NCBI RefSeq assembly: GCF_000801955.1
Contig: NZ_JSZO01000014.1
Span: 265,211 to 329,210, forward strand
Reading direction: 5' to 3'
Source: Ralstonia sp. A12
GTDB lineage: Bacteria; Pseudomonadota; Gammaproteobacteria; Burkholderiales; Burkholderiaceae
DNA: 64,000 nt
Shown here piece by piece: positions 38,587 to 47,405 of this stretch (within the stretch, counting starts at the first letter, position 1; each line of letters opens with the position of its first letter). The notes beneath the pieces are model-generated. The model worked only from the letters and a program-made list of their open reading frames with translations, had not been told where the DNA came from and made no database searches. The translations under genes and the position numbers were made by a program.

Positions 38587-39480
38587 TCAGACGGGGTTGG
38601 AACCGGAAGCGTCGACCGAGGCATCGCCGCCGGTCGGGGTGGTGAGACGGCGCACCAGCAGCACTTGCACTTGCCGCGCATCGGCGCGCAGCACGTCGAA
38701 CTGCAGTGTGCCCAGGACGATCTTCTCGCCCCGATGCGGCACACGGCCGAGGTGGTTGGACAGCAGCCCGCCGATGGTGTCGACGTCCTCATCCGAGAAG
38801 TGCGTGCCGAAGGCTTCGTTGAACTGTTCGATCTCGGTCAGGCCGCGCACGCGCATGTGGCCATCGGCGGTGGCGAGGATGTTGTCCTCTTCCTCTTCGA
38901 TGTCGTATTCGTCTTCGATGTCGCCGACGATCTGCTCCAGCACGTCTTCAATGGTGATGAGGCCGGCCACGCCGCCGTATTCGTCGACGACGATGGCGAT
39001 GTGGTTGCGGTTGACGCGAAAGTCGCGCAACAGCACGTTCAGGCGCTTCGACTCAGGGATGAACACGGCCGGGCGCAGCATGTCGCGCACGTCGAAGTCT
39101 TCATCGGTATAGAAGCGCAGCAGATCCTTGGCCAGCAGGATGCCGATGATGTTGTCACGGCTGCCTTCGTAGACGGGGAAGCGCGAGTGCGCAGCTTCCT
39201 GCACGAAGGGGATGAACTCAGACGGCGCGTCGGCGATGTTGAGCGCGTCCATCTGCGCGCGCGGGATCATGATGTCGCGCGCGCACAGGTCTGAAACCTG
39301 GAAAACGCCTTCGATCATCGACAGGGAGTCGGCGTCGATCAGGCTGCGCGCGTGCGCGTCTTGGAGGATTTCTAGGAGCTCGGCCCGCGATTCGGGCTCG
39401 GGCGAGATGAGGTCGGTCAGGCGTTCCAGCAGCGTACGGGGTTTGTCGGCTGGCTTCGGACTGGGATACGGATCATTCAT
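38587..39480 (-). CDS. corC: HlyC/CorC family CBS-domain protein
   Basis: A 297-residue cytoplasmic protein with two CBS domains (ARDIMIPRAQMDALNI; MLRPAVFIPESKRLNVLLRDFR then HIAIVVDEYGGVAGLITIEDVLEQIVGDIEDEYD) and a C-terminal CorC_HlyC domain. Members are linked to magnesium/cobalt efflux and to envelope integrity; it lacks the membrane domain of the longer YfjD class. A strongly acidic stretch (DIEDEYDIEEEED) follows CBS2. ATG 39480 is used. In E. coli it follows ybeY directly; here the repeat protein gene intervenes. Confidence 0.93.
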   Translation of the reverse strand: MNDPYPSPKPADKPRTLLERLTDLISPEPESRAELLEILQDAHARSLIDADSLSMIEGVFQVSDLCARDIMIPRAQMDALNIADAPSEFIPFVQEAAHSRFPVYEGSRDNIIGILLAKDLLRFYTDEDFDVRDMLRPAVFIPESKRLNVLLRDFRVNRNHIAIVVDEYGGVAGLITIEDVLEQIVGDIEDEYDIEEEEDNILATADGHMRVRGLTEIEQFNEAFGTHFSDEDVDTIGGLLSNHLGRVPHRGEKIVLGTLQFDVLRADARQVQVLLVRRLTTPTGGDASVDASGSNPV

Positions 39481-39596
39481 GGCGCGGTCGCGCGTCGTTA
39501 AACATCGGCCCAGCATACACCAAAAGACTCGCCGCCCCGATGACGCAGGCGGCGGATTGGTGGGCGCTTTCCAACACGGCGTGAGGTGGGCACCAA

Positions 39597-39632
39597 GCCC
39601 CCTGATGTGCGTTGAATTGCACTTCAGGGGGC
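39597..39632. repeat. Inverted repeat downstream of the repeat-protein gene
   Basis: GCCCCCTGA (39597-39605) and TCAGGGGGC (39624-39632) form a 9-bp stem with an inner TGC/GCA pairing. It lies 44 bases beyond the stop of the repeat protein gene and before corC. There is no T tract on either side, so a factor-independent terminator is not supported; it could protect a 3' end. Confidence 0.5.
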
Positions 39633-39675
39633 CGGCCCGGGTGGCGTGGCGCGGCGCCTGCCGAGGGGGAAACGG

Positions 39676-41004
39676 TCAGTCGCCGCTGTCCTTGCCGCCT
39701 TGCTGGTGACCGTCATCACCGGTGTGCCCGCTACCCTCATTACTGCCTGTGCCCTGGCGGCCGTCGCCGCCATGATCGTTGTCGCCTTGGCTGTTGTCGT
39801 CCTGGCCTTGGTGATTGCCCTTGTCTTTGTGGTTGCCGTTGTCATGGCCGGAATGGTTGTGGTCGTCGCCACCACCGTGGTCATGGTCCCCGCCATGATT
39901 GCCGTCGCCGCCGTGGTCGTGGTCTCCGCCGTGGTTGCCGTCGCCACCGTGGTCGTGGTCTCCGCCGTGGTTGCCATCGCCACCGTGGTCGTGGTCCCCG
40001 CCATGGTTGCCATCGCCGCCGTGGTCGTGGTCTCCGCCATGGTTGCCATCGCCGCCGTGGTCGTGGTCTCCGCCATGGTTGCCATCGCCGCCGTGGTCGT
40101 GGTCTCCGCCGTGGTTGCTGTCGCCACCGTGGTCGTGATCCCCGCCATGGTTGCCATCACCACCATGATCGTGGTCGTGATGATGGTGGTGGTGATGCCC
40201 GCCGCCAGGCGCCGGTGTCGGAGCGGGCGTTGGGCTCGGAACCGGAGTCGGAACCGGAGTCGGAGTCGGAGTCGGAGTCGGAGTCGGAGTCGGAGTCGGA
40301 GTCGGTGTCGGTGTCGGTGTCGGTGTCGGACTCGGACTCGGACTCGGGCTCGGGCTCGGACTCGGGCTCGGACTCGGGCTCGGACTCGGGCTCGGACTCG
40401 GGCTCGGGCTCGGGCTCGGGCTAGGGCTAGGGCTAGGCGACTTGCCGGGTGCCGGTGCCGGCGTGGGGGCTGGCGAGTTGTTGTTCGTGGAGGGCGGTGC
40501 CGTCACGTTGGTGCTTGCCGGTGCCGGAGCGGGCGTTGTGACGGGGTCGTGCGTGTTGCCGTGATAGCGGCCGAGCGTGGTCGCGCCGCCGTAGGCCGTC
40601 CAGCGTCCGGCGATCTCCATGTCGGCGCCCGCGATCCAGTGGTCACCGGTTGCGCCCACGCCTACCAGTGCCTTGCTGCTTGCGAAGTCGTAGCCGCCAC
40701 CAATGAGCGCCTGCACGCTGGTGCTGCCGACCACTGCCTGCACGCGTGGCCGGATCGTGCCCTGCGCGATCATGAAGTTCACTTCCGCGCCGATCACGTT
40801 GTTGCTGTCGGAGATGTTGACGGTACGACAGCCGACCACCGCGCCCGGATGCCATGTGCCATCAAACACCACGACCACGCCTGCGTAGCACGACTGCTTG
40901 TGATCCGCATGTGCGATTCGAGGTGTGACCGCGAGCGCGGTGCCGACACCCACACCCACGAGCAGTGTGGCCCATGGAATGCTGTCCATGAAACGTTGAC
41001 GCAT
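39676..41004 (-). CDS. Exported low-complexity protein with PS/PT and His-Asp-Gly tandem repeats
   Basis: A 442-residue protein of unknown function. Order: signal peptide ([23 protein letters not shown]), a globular part of about 120 residues with two Cys ([23 protein letters not shown]...), a Pro/Thr/Asn linker, 18 PS and 12 PT dipeptides, a Pro/Val/Ala hinge, seven His in a row, eight 12-residue units ([12 protein letters not shown]) and a Gly/Asp/Asn/Gln-rich tail. The His/Asp units could bind Zn, Ni or Cu; PS/PT tracts usually act as stiff linkers or glycosylation sites. GGGGAGG precedes ATG 41004, and codon position supports this strand. It interrupts ybeY-corC and has its own leader. 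Confidence 0.85.
   Translation of the reverse strand: MRQRFMDSIPWATLLVGVGVGTALAVTPRIAHADHKQSCYAGVVVVFDGTWHPGAVVGCRTVNISDSNNVIGAEVNFMIAQGTIRPRVQAVVGSTSVQALIGGGYDFASSKALVGVGATGDHWIAGADMEIAGRWTAYGGATTLGRYHGNTHDPVTTPAPAPASTNVTAPPSTNNNSPAPTPAPAPGKSPSPSPSPSPSPSPSPSPSPSPSPSPSPSPSPSPSPSPTPTPTPTPTPTPTPTPTPTPTPTPVPTPVPSPTPAPTPAPGGGHHHHHHHDHDHGGDGNHGGDHDHGGDSNHGGDHDHGGDGNHGGDHDHGGDGNHGGDHDHGGDGNHGGDHDHGGDGNHGGDHDHGGDGNHGGDHDHGGDGNHGGDHDHGGGDDHNHSGHDNGNHKDKGNHQGQDDNSQGDNDHGGDGRQGTGSNEGSGHTGDDGHQQGGKDSGD
39872..40180. repeat. 36-bp tandem repeat, eight full units plus a partial
   Basis: Units start at 39872, 39908, 39944, 39980, 40016, 40052, 40088 and 40124; a partial unit follows from 40160. The copies differ by a few, mostly synonymous, bases. 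On the minus strand each encodes a 12-residue His/Asp/Gly unit. As 36 is divisible by 3, copy-number change keeps the frame. Confidence 0.95.
40258..40437. repeat. Hexanucleotide tract of 30 units
   Basis: Plus-strand units AGTCGG x8 (from 40258), TGTCGG x4 (from 40306), then 18 units of ACTCGG/GCTCGG/GCTAGG (40330-40437). They encode 12 PT and 18 PS dipeptides on the minus strand. The block order of variants suggests stepwise slippage expansion. Frame is kept on length change. Confidence 0.95.
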
Positions 41005-41320
41005 GATGACCTCCCCGCGTGGCCGCGCCCGTCTGTGCGCGGGTTGGCCCATGACGCCTGTTGCGGCGAATTTGATCGAGCGCGCTCGGGTGGCGGCTTA
41101 TGAGTCGAGGATATGGATTGCCATGGCAAAACCCATTCCCCGTACGGAGAGCAGGGCAGGTGCCAGATGGCCGACGGCCGATGCGGGGCGCATGAGCGAT
41201 TCGATGGGCGCGCGCCTGCATCGAATGGCGGAGGAGATGCCGCAAACCGTTGTCAGGACTGGATCTGCGGAAAGCGGACTTGATTCAACGTTGAAACGCG
41301 GTGTTGCGTTCCTGTAGCAG
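41005..41320. other. Upstream region of the repeat-protein gene
   Basis: With the terminator beyond it this is a 369-base gap between ybeY and the repeat protein gene. I see the Shine-Dalgarno of the repeat protein (GGGGAGG about 8 bases before ATG 41004) and no convincing gene. No clear -35/-10 pair was picked out, though a promoter for the repeat protein is expected here because the ybeY transcript ends at the hairpin. Confidence 0.5.
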
Positions 41321-41350
41321 AAAACAAAAACGCCGGCACAAGGCCGGCGT
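41321..41350 (-). terminator. Rho-independent terminator after ybeY
   Basis: A perfect 8-bp stem (ACGCCGGC at 41330-41337 with 41343-41350) and a 5-base loop, followed on the minus strand by TTTTTGTTTT. It lies just beyond the ybeY stop and should separate miaB-ybeZ-ybeY from the repeat protein and corC-lnt. Confidence 0.85.
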
Positions 41351-41373
41351 CTGGCTGCGAGGCGGGAGATGCG

Positions 41374-42192
41374 TCAGCGGCTCGCGTACGGATCGGCAAA
41401 ACCCAGATCGCCGAGGATCTCGGTTTCGATGCCTTCCATCTCTTCGGCATCGGCCGGGTCTTCGTGGTCGTAACCCTGTGCGTGCAGCGCGCCGTGCACG
41501 ATCAGGTGCGCGTAGTGCGCGAGCAGCGGCTTGCCTTGTTCCTTGGCTTCCTTCTCTACCACCGGGCAGCACAGCACGATGTCGGCGGCCACCGGGTCTT
41601 CATCGCTTTCTGCGTACGAGAACGTCAGCACGTTGGTGGCGTAATCCTTCTCGCGGTACGTGCGGTTGAGCGTGCGGCCTTCTTCTTCGCCGACAAAGCG
41701 CACGTTGAGTTGCGCATCGGCAAACAGCGCCGGGGCAATCCACGCTTCGATGTCCTTCTCTCTCGGCAGTGCCTTGCGTGCGGCCGCCTTTAGCTCATCA
41801 CCGTGCTGCACGGTGAGGTCGAGCGTGAGCATCTCTGCGTCGTCGAAGGCCTCGCCACCGTTGTTCCAGAACGGGTCGTCCAGGTCTTCGGTTCGCTCGG
41901 TTTGTACCGGCTCGGCCTCGATGCGCAACGTGACGCTGTCGTGGTGCTCGGGGCGCAGCGACAGCATGGCGTTCGTGTTGGTGTCGGAATGTTCGGCAAC
42001 CAGGGTGATGGCGCCATCGGCAGTGTCGGGCACGCTGATGATCAGGCTGCGGCCGTCGGCAAAGGCGATGCGCAGGGCGCTGGCGTCCACCGTCTTCGGC
42101 TTGCCCTTGGCGTCGAATACGTCGACACGCGGACCGAGCGTTTCGGGAGCGGCGGTTTGGGTCTTCTTGGTCTTGGTTTTGTCTTTAGCCAC
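41374..42192 (-). CDS. ybeY: rRNA maturation endonuclease YbeY with long N-terminal extension
   Basis: Zinc endoribonuclease for 16S rRNA 3'-end processing and ribosome quality control. The catalytic domain starts near residue 121 and carries [11 protein letters not shown] (H233, H237, H243). E. coli YbeY has 155 residues; here 120 more precede it ([24 protein letters not shown]...), a beta-rich acidic segment I do not recognise. The GTG at 42192 lies 2 bases after the ybeZ stop with AAGGA ahead of it, which supports the long form; an internal ATG at 41832 would give the short form but has no good ribosome site. Confidence 0.9.
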   Translation of the reverse strand: MAKDKTKTKKTQTAAPETLGPRVDVFDAKGKPKTVDASALRIAFADGRSLIISVPDTADGAITLVAEHSDTNTNAMLSLRPEHHDSVTLRIEAEPVQTERTEDLDDPFWNNGGEAFDDAEMLTLDLTVQHGDELKAAARKALPREKDIEAWIAPALFADAQLNVRFVGEEEGRTLNRTYREKDYATNVLTFSYAESDEDPVAADIVLCCPVVEKEAKEQGKPLLAHYAHLIVHGALHAQGYDHEDPADAEEMEGIETEILGDLGFADPYASR

Positions 42193-42194
42193 GT

Positions 42195-43199
42195 TCAGGC
42201 GTCCTTATGCTGGGCATGGAATTCGTCATAGGCCTCGACGATGCGGGCGACCAGCGGGTGCCGCACCACGTCGATGCTGGAAAAGCGCGTCATCGACACG
42301 CCGCGCACGTCGCGCAACACATGCTGCGCTTCAATCAGGCCGCTCTTCTGGCCGCGCGGCAGGTCGATCTGCGTGGTGTCACCAGTAATCACCGCCTTGG
42401 AGCCGAAGCCGATCCGCGTGAGGAACATCTTCATCTGTTCCGGCGTGGTGTTCTGGGCTTCGTCCAGGATGATGAAGGCGTGGTTGAGCGTGCGCCCGCG
42501 CATGTAGGCAAGCGGCGCAATCTCGATCATCTGGCGCTCGAACATCTTCTGCGTCTTGTCAAAGCCGAGCAGGTCGTACAGCGCATCGTAGAGCGGGCGC
42601 AGGTACGGGTCGACTTTCTGCGCGAGGTCACCGGGCAGGAAGCCCAGGCGCTCGCCGGCTTCCACGGCTGGGCGCGTCAGCACGATGCGCTTGACGGCGT
42701 CGCGCTCGAGCGCGTCCACCGCGCAGGCGACGGCCAGATACGTCTTGCCGGTACCGGCCGGGCCAATGCCGAACGACAGGTCGTGCGAGAGAATGCTGCG
42801 CAGGTATTCGCGCTGCATCGGCGTGCGGCCGTGCAGGTCGGTGCGCCGCGTGTGCAGCACTGGCGACAGGTCGTTACCGTCCGGCACGTCAAGGCCCTTG
42901 TGGTCGGCTTCGGGCACGTAGGCACCATGCGCGGCCACCTGCCGGGTTTCCACCAGACCAAGCTGGATATCGTCCACCGACAGCGGATCGCGTGCGCTGT
43001 TGTAGAACGTCTCCAGCGCGTTGGCCGCGCCCTGCGCGTTGGCGCCGCGCACGGTGAACTTGGCGCCGCGCCGGTTGATGGTTACGTCCAGCGCCTGTTC
43101 GATCTGGCGCAGGTTTTCATCCAGCGGCCCGCACAGGTTCTGCAGGCGCGTGTTGTCGTTCTTGGGCGCTGTGAATTCAGCGGTGGTGGGTTTCATCAA
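42195..43199 (-). CDS. ybeZ: PhoH-like ATPase YbeZ
   Basis: A 334-residue P-loop ATPase that works with YbeY in rRNA/RNA metabolism. A small KH-like N-domain ([18 protein letters not shown]) is followed by the PhoH domain: Walker A GPAGTGKT at 146-153, Walker B ILDEAQN, and [11 protein letters not shown]. Two adjacent Met codons start the frame. Between miaB (18 bases upstream) and ybeY (2 bases downstream), the order known in E. coli. Confidence 0.95.
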   Translation of the reverse strand: MMKPTTAEFTAPKNDNTRLQNLCGPLDENLRQIEQALDVTINRRGAKFTVRGANAQGAANALETFYNSARDPLSVDDIQLGLVETRQVAAHGAYVPEADHKGLDVPDGNDLSPVLHTRRTDLHGRTPMQREYLRSILSHDLSFGIGPAGTGKTYLAVACAVDALERDAVKRIVLTRPAVEAGERLGFLPGDLAQKVDPYLRPLYDALYDLLGFDKTQKMFERQMIEIAPLAYMRGRTLNHAFIILDEAQNTTPEQMKMFLTRIGFGSKAVITGDTTQIDLPRGQKSGLIEAQHVLRDVRGVSMTRFSSIDVVRHPLVARIVEAYDEFHAQHKDA

Positions 43200-43217
43200 A
43201 TCTATGCGGGTTGATGA

Positions 43218-44600
43218 TCAGTGGGCCGTGCCGACGACGTGCTGTTCCGTGCGCTGGTCCGTCACCTCACCACGCAGCGAGTGCGGGAAGGCGTGCACGA
43301 TGCGCACATCTAGCATCTGGCCGATCAGTTGGTCACGGCGCGCCTGCGGCAGATCGGGCAGGGCGAAGTTGACCACGCGGTTGTTCTCGGTGCGGCCATG
43401 CAGCTCGGTCGGGTCCTTGCGCGACGGGCCTTCCACGAGGATGCGCTGCACGCTGCCGACCATGCCCTGGCTGATACGCGCGACGTTCTCTTCGATGGTC
43501 GCCTGCAAATGTTTCAGGCGTTCGAGCTTGACGGCCTGCGGCGTATCGTCGTGCAGGTTGGCGGCCGGCGTGCCGGGGCGCGGGCTGTAGATGAAGCTGA
43601 ACGAGGTGTCGTAGCCGATCTCGTGAATCAGGTCCATCGTCTTGGCGAAGTCCGCATCGGTCTCGCCCGGGAAGCCGACGATGAAGTCCGTCGCCACCGA
43701 GATGTTCGGCCGGATCGCGCGCAGCTTGCGGATGATGCTCTTGTATTCGAGCACCGTGTAGCCGCGCTTCATCGCCATCAGGATGCGGTCGGAGCCGTGC
43801 TGCACGGGCAGGTGCATGTGGTCGACCAGCTTCGGGTTGGTGGCGTAGGCGTCGATCAGGCGCTGCGTGAATTCCTTCGGGTGGCTGGTCGTGTAGCGGA
43901 TGCGCTCGATGCCCGGAATCTCGGCCACGTATTCGAGCAGCAGGGCGAAGTCTGCGCGCTCGCTGGTGTCGCCCATCTTGCCAATGTAGGCGTTGACGTT
44001 CTGGCCCAGCAGCGTGACTTCGCGCACGCCCTGTGCGGCCAGGCCGGCCACCTCGGCCAGCACGTCGTCGAACGGGCGCGAGACTTCTTCGCCGCGCGTG
44101 TAGGGCACCACGCAGTAGCTGCAATATTTCGAGCAGCCTTCCATGATCGACACGAACGCCGATGCGCCTTCCACGCGCGCGGGCGGCAGGTGGTCGAACT
44201 TCTCGATCTCGGGGAAGGACACATCCACTTGCGAGCGGCCCGTGCGGCGGCGGGCGGCGATCAGATCCGGCAGGCGGTGCAGCGTCTGCGGGCCGAAGAC
44301 GACGTCCACGTACGGCGCGCGCGCCACGATGGAGGCGCCTTCCTGGCTCGCCACGCAGCCGCCTACGCCAACGACGAGGTCCGGCTTGAGTGCCTTGAGC
44401 GCCTTGACGCGGCCGAGCTCGGAGAACACCTTCTCCTGCGCCTTCTCGCGCACGGAGCACGTGTTGAAGAGGATCACGTCCGCATCTTCGGGCGTGTCGG
44501 TGGGGACGAGACCTTCAGCCGCGTTGAGCACGTCGGACATCTTGTCCGAGTCGTACTCGTTCATCTGGCAGCCGTAGGTTTTGATGAAGACTTTTTTCAT
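43218..44600 (-). CDS. miaB: tRNA-2-methylthio-N6-dimethylallyladenosine synthase
   Basis: Radical-SAM methylthiotransferase acting on i6A37 of tRNA. The 460-residue protein has the N-terminal UPF0004 domain with cluster cysteines C11, C48 and C82, the radical-SAM triad C156-x3-C160-x2-C163 (CSKYCSYC), and a C-terminal TRAM domain ([24 protein letters not shown]). First gene of miaB-ybeZ-ybeY. Length and motifs are normal. Confidence 0.97.
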   Translation of the reverse strand: MKKVFIKTYGCQMNEYDSDKMSDVLNAAEGLVPTDTPEDADVILFNTCSVREKAQEKVFSELGRVKALKALKPDLVVGVGGCVASQEGASIVARAPYVDVVFGPQTLHRLPDLIAARRRTGRSQVDVSFPEIEKFDHLPPARVEGASAFVSIMEGCSKYCSYCVVPYTRGEEVSRPFDDVLAEVAGLAAQGVREVTLLGQNVNAYIGKMGDTSERADFALLLEYVAEIPGIERIRYTTSHPKEFTQRLIDAYATNPKLVDHMHLPVQHGSDRILMAMKRGYTVLEYKSIIRKLRAIRPNISVATDFIVGFPGETDADFAKTMDLIHEIGYDTSFSFIYSPRPGTPAANLHDDTPQAVKLERLKHLQATIEENVARISQGMVGSVQRILVEGPSRKDPTELHGRTENNRVVNFALPDLPQARRDQLIGQMLDVRIVHAFPHSLRGEVTDQRTEQHVVGTAH

Positions 44601-44661
44601 GTGCCGTTCACAGTGGTTGACCTGGGGGCACGTGTTTCGTGGGGCGTTCTGGCGTCTGGCG

Positions 44662-45072
44662 CTACTGAGACTGGGCCTGCGCCTGGGCGGCGACCGCGGC
44701 CTTGTAGTCGTCGTCGCTGATAACCCAGGCCGTCAGCAACTGCTGATACAGGTCGAGCTGATAGCGCACCTTGAACGTCTGGCCGGTCACTGCACTGGGC
44801 TGCGCCAGCAGCCCATTCAGCAACAGGATCCGCACGCCCGGGGCGAAGCGGATATCGGCCTTGGTGGTGCCGAAGCCGAGCAGCAGGATGTTCACCAAGC
44901 CCGTGCTGCCGGTGGTCAGCGTGCCGGTATTGGCCGAGTTGACGGTCAATTGGGCAGCCGGGGCCGCCGCCGGAATGTTGCGCAGAACTTGCGCATGGGC
45001 GGACAGCAGCGGCGCCGATACTGCAGCGGCAGCAGCAAAGGCTAGGGCGAGGACTTGGCGTCGGGTGCGCAT
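44662..45072 (-). CDS. Small exported hypothetical protein
   Basis: A 136-residue protein with an N-terminal signal ([26 protein letters not shown]; the twin-Arg RTRRQVLAL could suggest Tat export but the consensus is incomplete) and a short mature domain ending in an Ala/Gln-rich tail. The segment [32 protein letters not shown] region is beta-rich. No family recognised. It lies 61 bases upstream of miaB on the same strand. The Shine-Dalgarno is weak, so the start is tentative. Confidence 0.65.
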   Translation of the reverse strand: MRTRRQVLALAFAAAAAVSAPLLSAHAQVLRNIPAAAPAAQLTVNSANTGTLTTGSTGLVNILLLGFGTTKADIRFAPGVRILLLNGLLAQPSAVTGQTFKVRYQLDLYQQLLTAWVISDDDYKAAVAAQAQAQSQ

Positions 45073-45162
45073 GGCGTCGTCAGGAGAAAGCCACCGCCGG
45101 GTGAGCGACCCGGCACACGAAACACGAGACAACCCAATATTGTAGCGTTCCGGGGCGAACTC

Positions 45163-46161
45163 TTATAGCGCGTCGGCAATCTTTGCGGCCAGCGCCACAC
45201 CGCTGAGGAAGGCGGCTTCCACGCGCGGGCCTTCGCACCAGTCGCCGCAAGCGCCCAGGCGGGTGGCGGCATCCCAGTGGCAGGGCAGGCCGGCGGACTG
45301 CTCCACCAGCGCGTGCGGCCACAGGTGCGCGGCCATCAGATCAGGCTCGGGCGTGCCCGGGAAGGCTTCGGCAAAGCGGGCGTGCATGGCATGCAGTGCC
45401 TGCTCGGGGGTGTCCTTGGCGTGCGCTGCCGACCAGCTCGGCGACGCATGCACCACCCAGGATTCATCGACCATCACGCGGCCTGGCTTGGTGTTGTCGC
45501 GTGCGGCCCAGGCGAGCATGTCGTCGTCAATGCGGATGCCGTCGAAGGGCAGGTCCAGCGATTGCGCAAAGCCCATCATCAGTGCCCAGCAGGGGGCGTA
45601 GCGCACCGGGGCGATGGTTTCCTGTAGTGAAGCGGGCGCCGCGCTGCCAAACAGCGCCGGCAGCTCGGGCGCGGGCAGGGCCAGGGCGATGATGTCGGCG
45701 TGGGCGGTGTCCGCGCCGTGGCGTTCGATCGTCCAGCGCCGGCCCTCGTGCGCCACGCGGGTGACGGCGTGGCCGAAGCGCACATCCAGCGGCGTGGCCA
45801 GGCTGCGCACCAGCGCGCCCATGCCGGGCAGGCCGACGTAGCGGGCTTCATCACGTGAATCCGCTTGCAGGGCGTCTGCCGTGCGGTGGCCCCAGCGTGC
45901 CGGCCATGGCATCACCGAACCCTGCCGGCGGGCGGCGTCCACCGCGCGGCGGAAGGCCTCGCTGCGTACGTTGAATGACTGCGCGCCGTGGTCAAAGGCG
46001 TAGGCCGGTGCGCCCTCGGGCAGCACCGTGGTGGCCAGCCGGCCGCCGACGCCGCCAGCGCGTTCATAGACGGTGGCGGCAATGCCCTCTGCGGCAAGCG
46101 CGTTGGCACAGGCAACACCGGCAATGCCGGCTCCGACGATGGCGATGGAAGGCTGGGTCAT
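45163..46161 (-). CDS. FAD-dependent amine-oxidase/renalase-like oxidoreductase
   Basis: A 332-residue flavoprotein with N-terminal dinucleotide-binding GAGIAGVACANALAAEG, the second motif ERAGGVGGRLAT, and the C-terminal FAD motif LGACGDWCEGPRVEAAFLSG. The pattern fits the renalase-like NAD(P)/FAD family found in many proteobacteria; its in vivo substrate (perhaps isomers of NADH) is not known. ATG 46161 is preferred to 46203 because it puts the binding motif near the start. Confidence 0.85.
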   Translation of the reverse strand: MTQPSIAIVGAGIAGVACANALAAEGIAATVYERAGGVGGRLATTVLPEGAPAYAFDHGAQSFNVRSEAFRRAVDAARRQGSVMPWPARWGHRTADALQADSRDEARYVGLPGMGALVRSLATPLDVRFGHAVTRVAHEGRRWTIERHGADTAHADIIALALPAPELPALFGSAAPASLQETIAPVRYAPCWALMMGFAQSLDLPFDGIRIDDDMLAWAARDNTKPGRVMVDESWVVHASPSWSAAHAKDTPEQALHAMHARFAEAFPGTPEPDLMAAHLWPHALVEQSAGLPCHWDAATRLGACGDWCEGPRVEAAFLSGVALAAKIADAL

Positions 46162-46234
46162 GGATAGCGTGGCGGGCTGGGCGGAATCGGAAAACGGTCG
46201 CAAAACCCCGCCATCATATCGGGTCGCACCGCAA

Positions 46235-46262
46235 TGAAAAACGCCACCCGAAGGTGGCGTTT
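46235..46262 (-). terminator. Rho-independent terminator after ompW
   Basis: AACGCCACC (46240-46248), loop CGAA, GGTGGCGTT (46253-46261): a 9-bp stem with a stable tetraloop, followed on the minus strand by a run of T. It lies about 22 bases after the ompW stop. Confidence 0.85.
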
Positions 46263-46283
46263 GCGATAGGGCAACCCAGCGGC

Positions 46284-47204
46284 TTAGAACTTGTAGCCAA
46301 CCGCCAGCCCAAACACGAGCGGGTCGACCTTGATGTCGGTCTTGTTGACCGCCAGCACCTGGCCTTGTGCGCTGCGGATCGTGATGGTGGACGTGGTCTT
46401 CAGCGGCAGGTACGACACCGTGCCGATGGCGGTCCAGTTCTTGGCGAACTCATACGACAGGCCCACGTTGGCCACCGGCGTCCAGGAGCTCGACGTTTCC
46501 GCCGTCACCTTGGCCGTGCCGCTCGGCACCTGGCCCATGCCGAGTTGCAGCACCTGACCGAGGTTCTGCAGCGCGTTCACGAAGTTCGGGTTCAGCTTCA
46601 GGTTGGTGAAGAAGTTGTAGCTGACACCGGCGCCGACGAACGGACGGAACTTGCTTTCCTTCGTGCCGAAGTAGTACTGGGCGACGATGGCCGGGCTCCA
46701 TTCACGCACCGTGGCAACGGGGTTGTTCTGTGGCAGGCCCAGGTTGATCAGCGTGAGCGGTCCGATGACCGGCACCGGCGCGATCACGTTGCCGCTGCCG
46801 TACAGGTTGAACTTGGGCGGCACGCCGCCAACGAACGTACCGGCGATGTTGTCGGTAAAGAAGTGCGTGAACGTAAGCGACAGCGTGTTGGCGTTACTGA
46901 CTCGCACGTCAGTTCCGGGCGATTGGTACGTGCCCAGGCCCAGCGCGCTGGTGGTGGTGGTCAGCGGCGTGGCCGAATCCATCGGGCGAATGTAGAACCA
47001 ACCCAACGCCATGACGTTGCGGCCCCAGACGTAGTCGTCCATGAACCCACTGAACCCGCCACCGCTGCTGGTGCCACTGCCGGTGCTGGCGCTTGCAGCC
47101 ACGTTGGCCTCTGCGGTGGATTGGGCCTGAGCCAGGGGGGCAGCGAGGGCGCTGACGGCGGCGCAGGCGAGTGCTGCGGCAAAGCGGCGGGTGGTGCGGT
47201 TCAT
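46284..47204 (-). CDS. ompW: OmpW family outer membrane protein
   Basis: A 306-residue small beta-barrel, longer than E. coli OmpW (212). Signal peptide: RRFAAALACAAVSALAAPLAQA. Then a Ser/Thr/Gly-rich lead (AEANVAASASTGSGTSSGGG), and barrel strands ending in KVDPLVFGLAVGYKF with a terminal Phe, the BAM recognition signal. FRPFVGAGVSYNFF is a clear OmpW motif. Such proteins pass small hydrophobic molecules. ATG 47204 is chosen for the signal peptide. A hairpin lies in its leader at 47272-47289, and a terminator follows. Confidence 0.9.
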   Translation of the reverse strand: MNRTTRRFAAALACAAVSALAAPLAQAQSTAEANVAASASTGSGTSSGGGFSGFMDDYVWGRNVMALGWFYIRPMDSATPLTTTTSALGLGTYQSPGTDVRVSNANTLSLTFTHFFTDNIAGTFVGGVPPKFNLYGSGNVIAPVPVIGPLTLINLGLPQNNPVATVREWSPAIVAQYYFGTKESKFRPFVGAGVSYNFFTNLKLNPNFVNALQNLGQVLQLGMGQVPSGTAKVTAETSSSWTPVANVGLSYEFAKNWTAIGTVSYLPLKTTSTITIRSAQGQVLAVNKTDIKVDPLVFGLAVGYKF

Positions 47205-47271
47205 GTGGTTGTCTCTCTGGATTGGATTGTTATTTCGCCTGGGTGTGGCGATTTGTGTTTCCGCAGCATAA

Positions 47272-47289
47272 CGCAGCGTTTTCGCTGCG
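47272..47289. repeat. Short hairpin in the ompW upstream region
   Basis: CGCAGCG (47272-47278), TTTT loop, CGCTGCG (47283-47289), lying 68 bases before the ompW start. It could be a leader stem or a weak end for the DUF1571 transcript (stop at 47406). No T tract is evident. Confidence 0.45.
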
Positions 47290-47405
47290 CTCACCGAAGT
47301 TTTCCTCTAGCTGGTACGCACGCAACAAGGGGTTTCCCCTAGTCACGTTTCATACTGTCCACCGGTCGGCGGAGCCTTGGCGCACAACGGTCTACGGGTG
47401 AAGCT

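Noticed and set aside
36992..39112. A 706-residue plus-strand open frame
   Set aside because: It is antisense to lnt and corC and has no recognisable domain.
39872..40180. Regular 36-bp units that might suggest a CRISPR array
   Set aside because: The units are contiguous with no unique spacers and encode a protein repeat.
39612..40424. A second plus-strand frame with Cys/Arg/His repeats ending in Ser-Glu and Ser-Gly/Asp runs
   Set aside because: Also produced by the minisatellite; no start context, and the composition is a mechanical translation of the repeat.
39646..41103. A 485-residue plus-strand open frame rich in Val/Ala then Arg/Ser runs across the repeats
   Set aside because: It is the shadow of the minus-strand repeat protein. 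The repeats keep six frames open by composition, and this reading has no signal peptide, domain or ribosome site.
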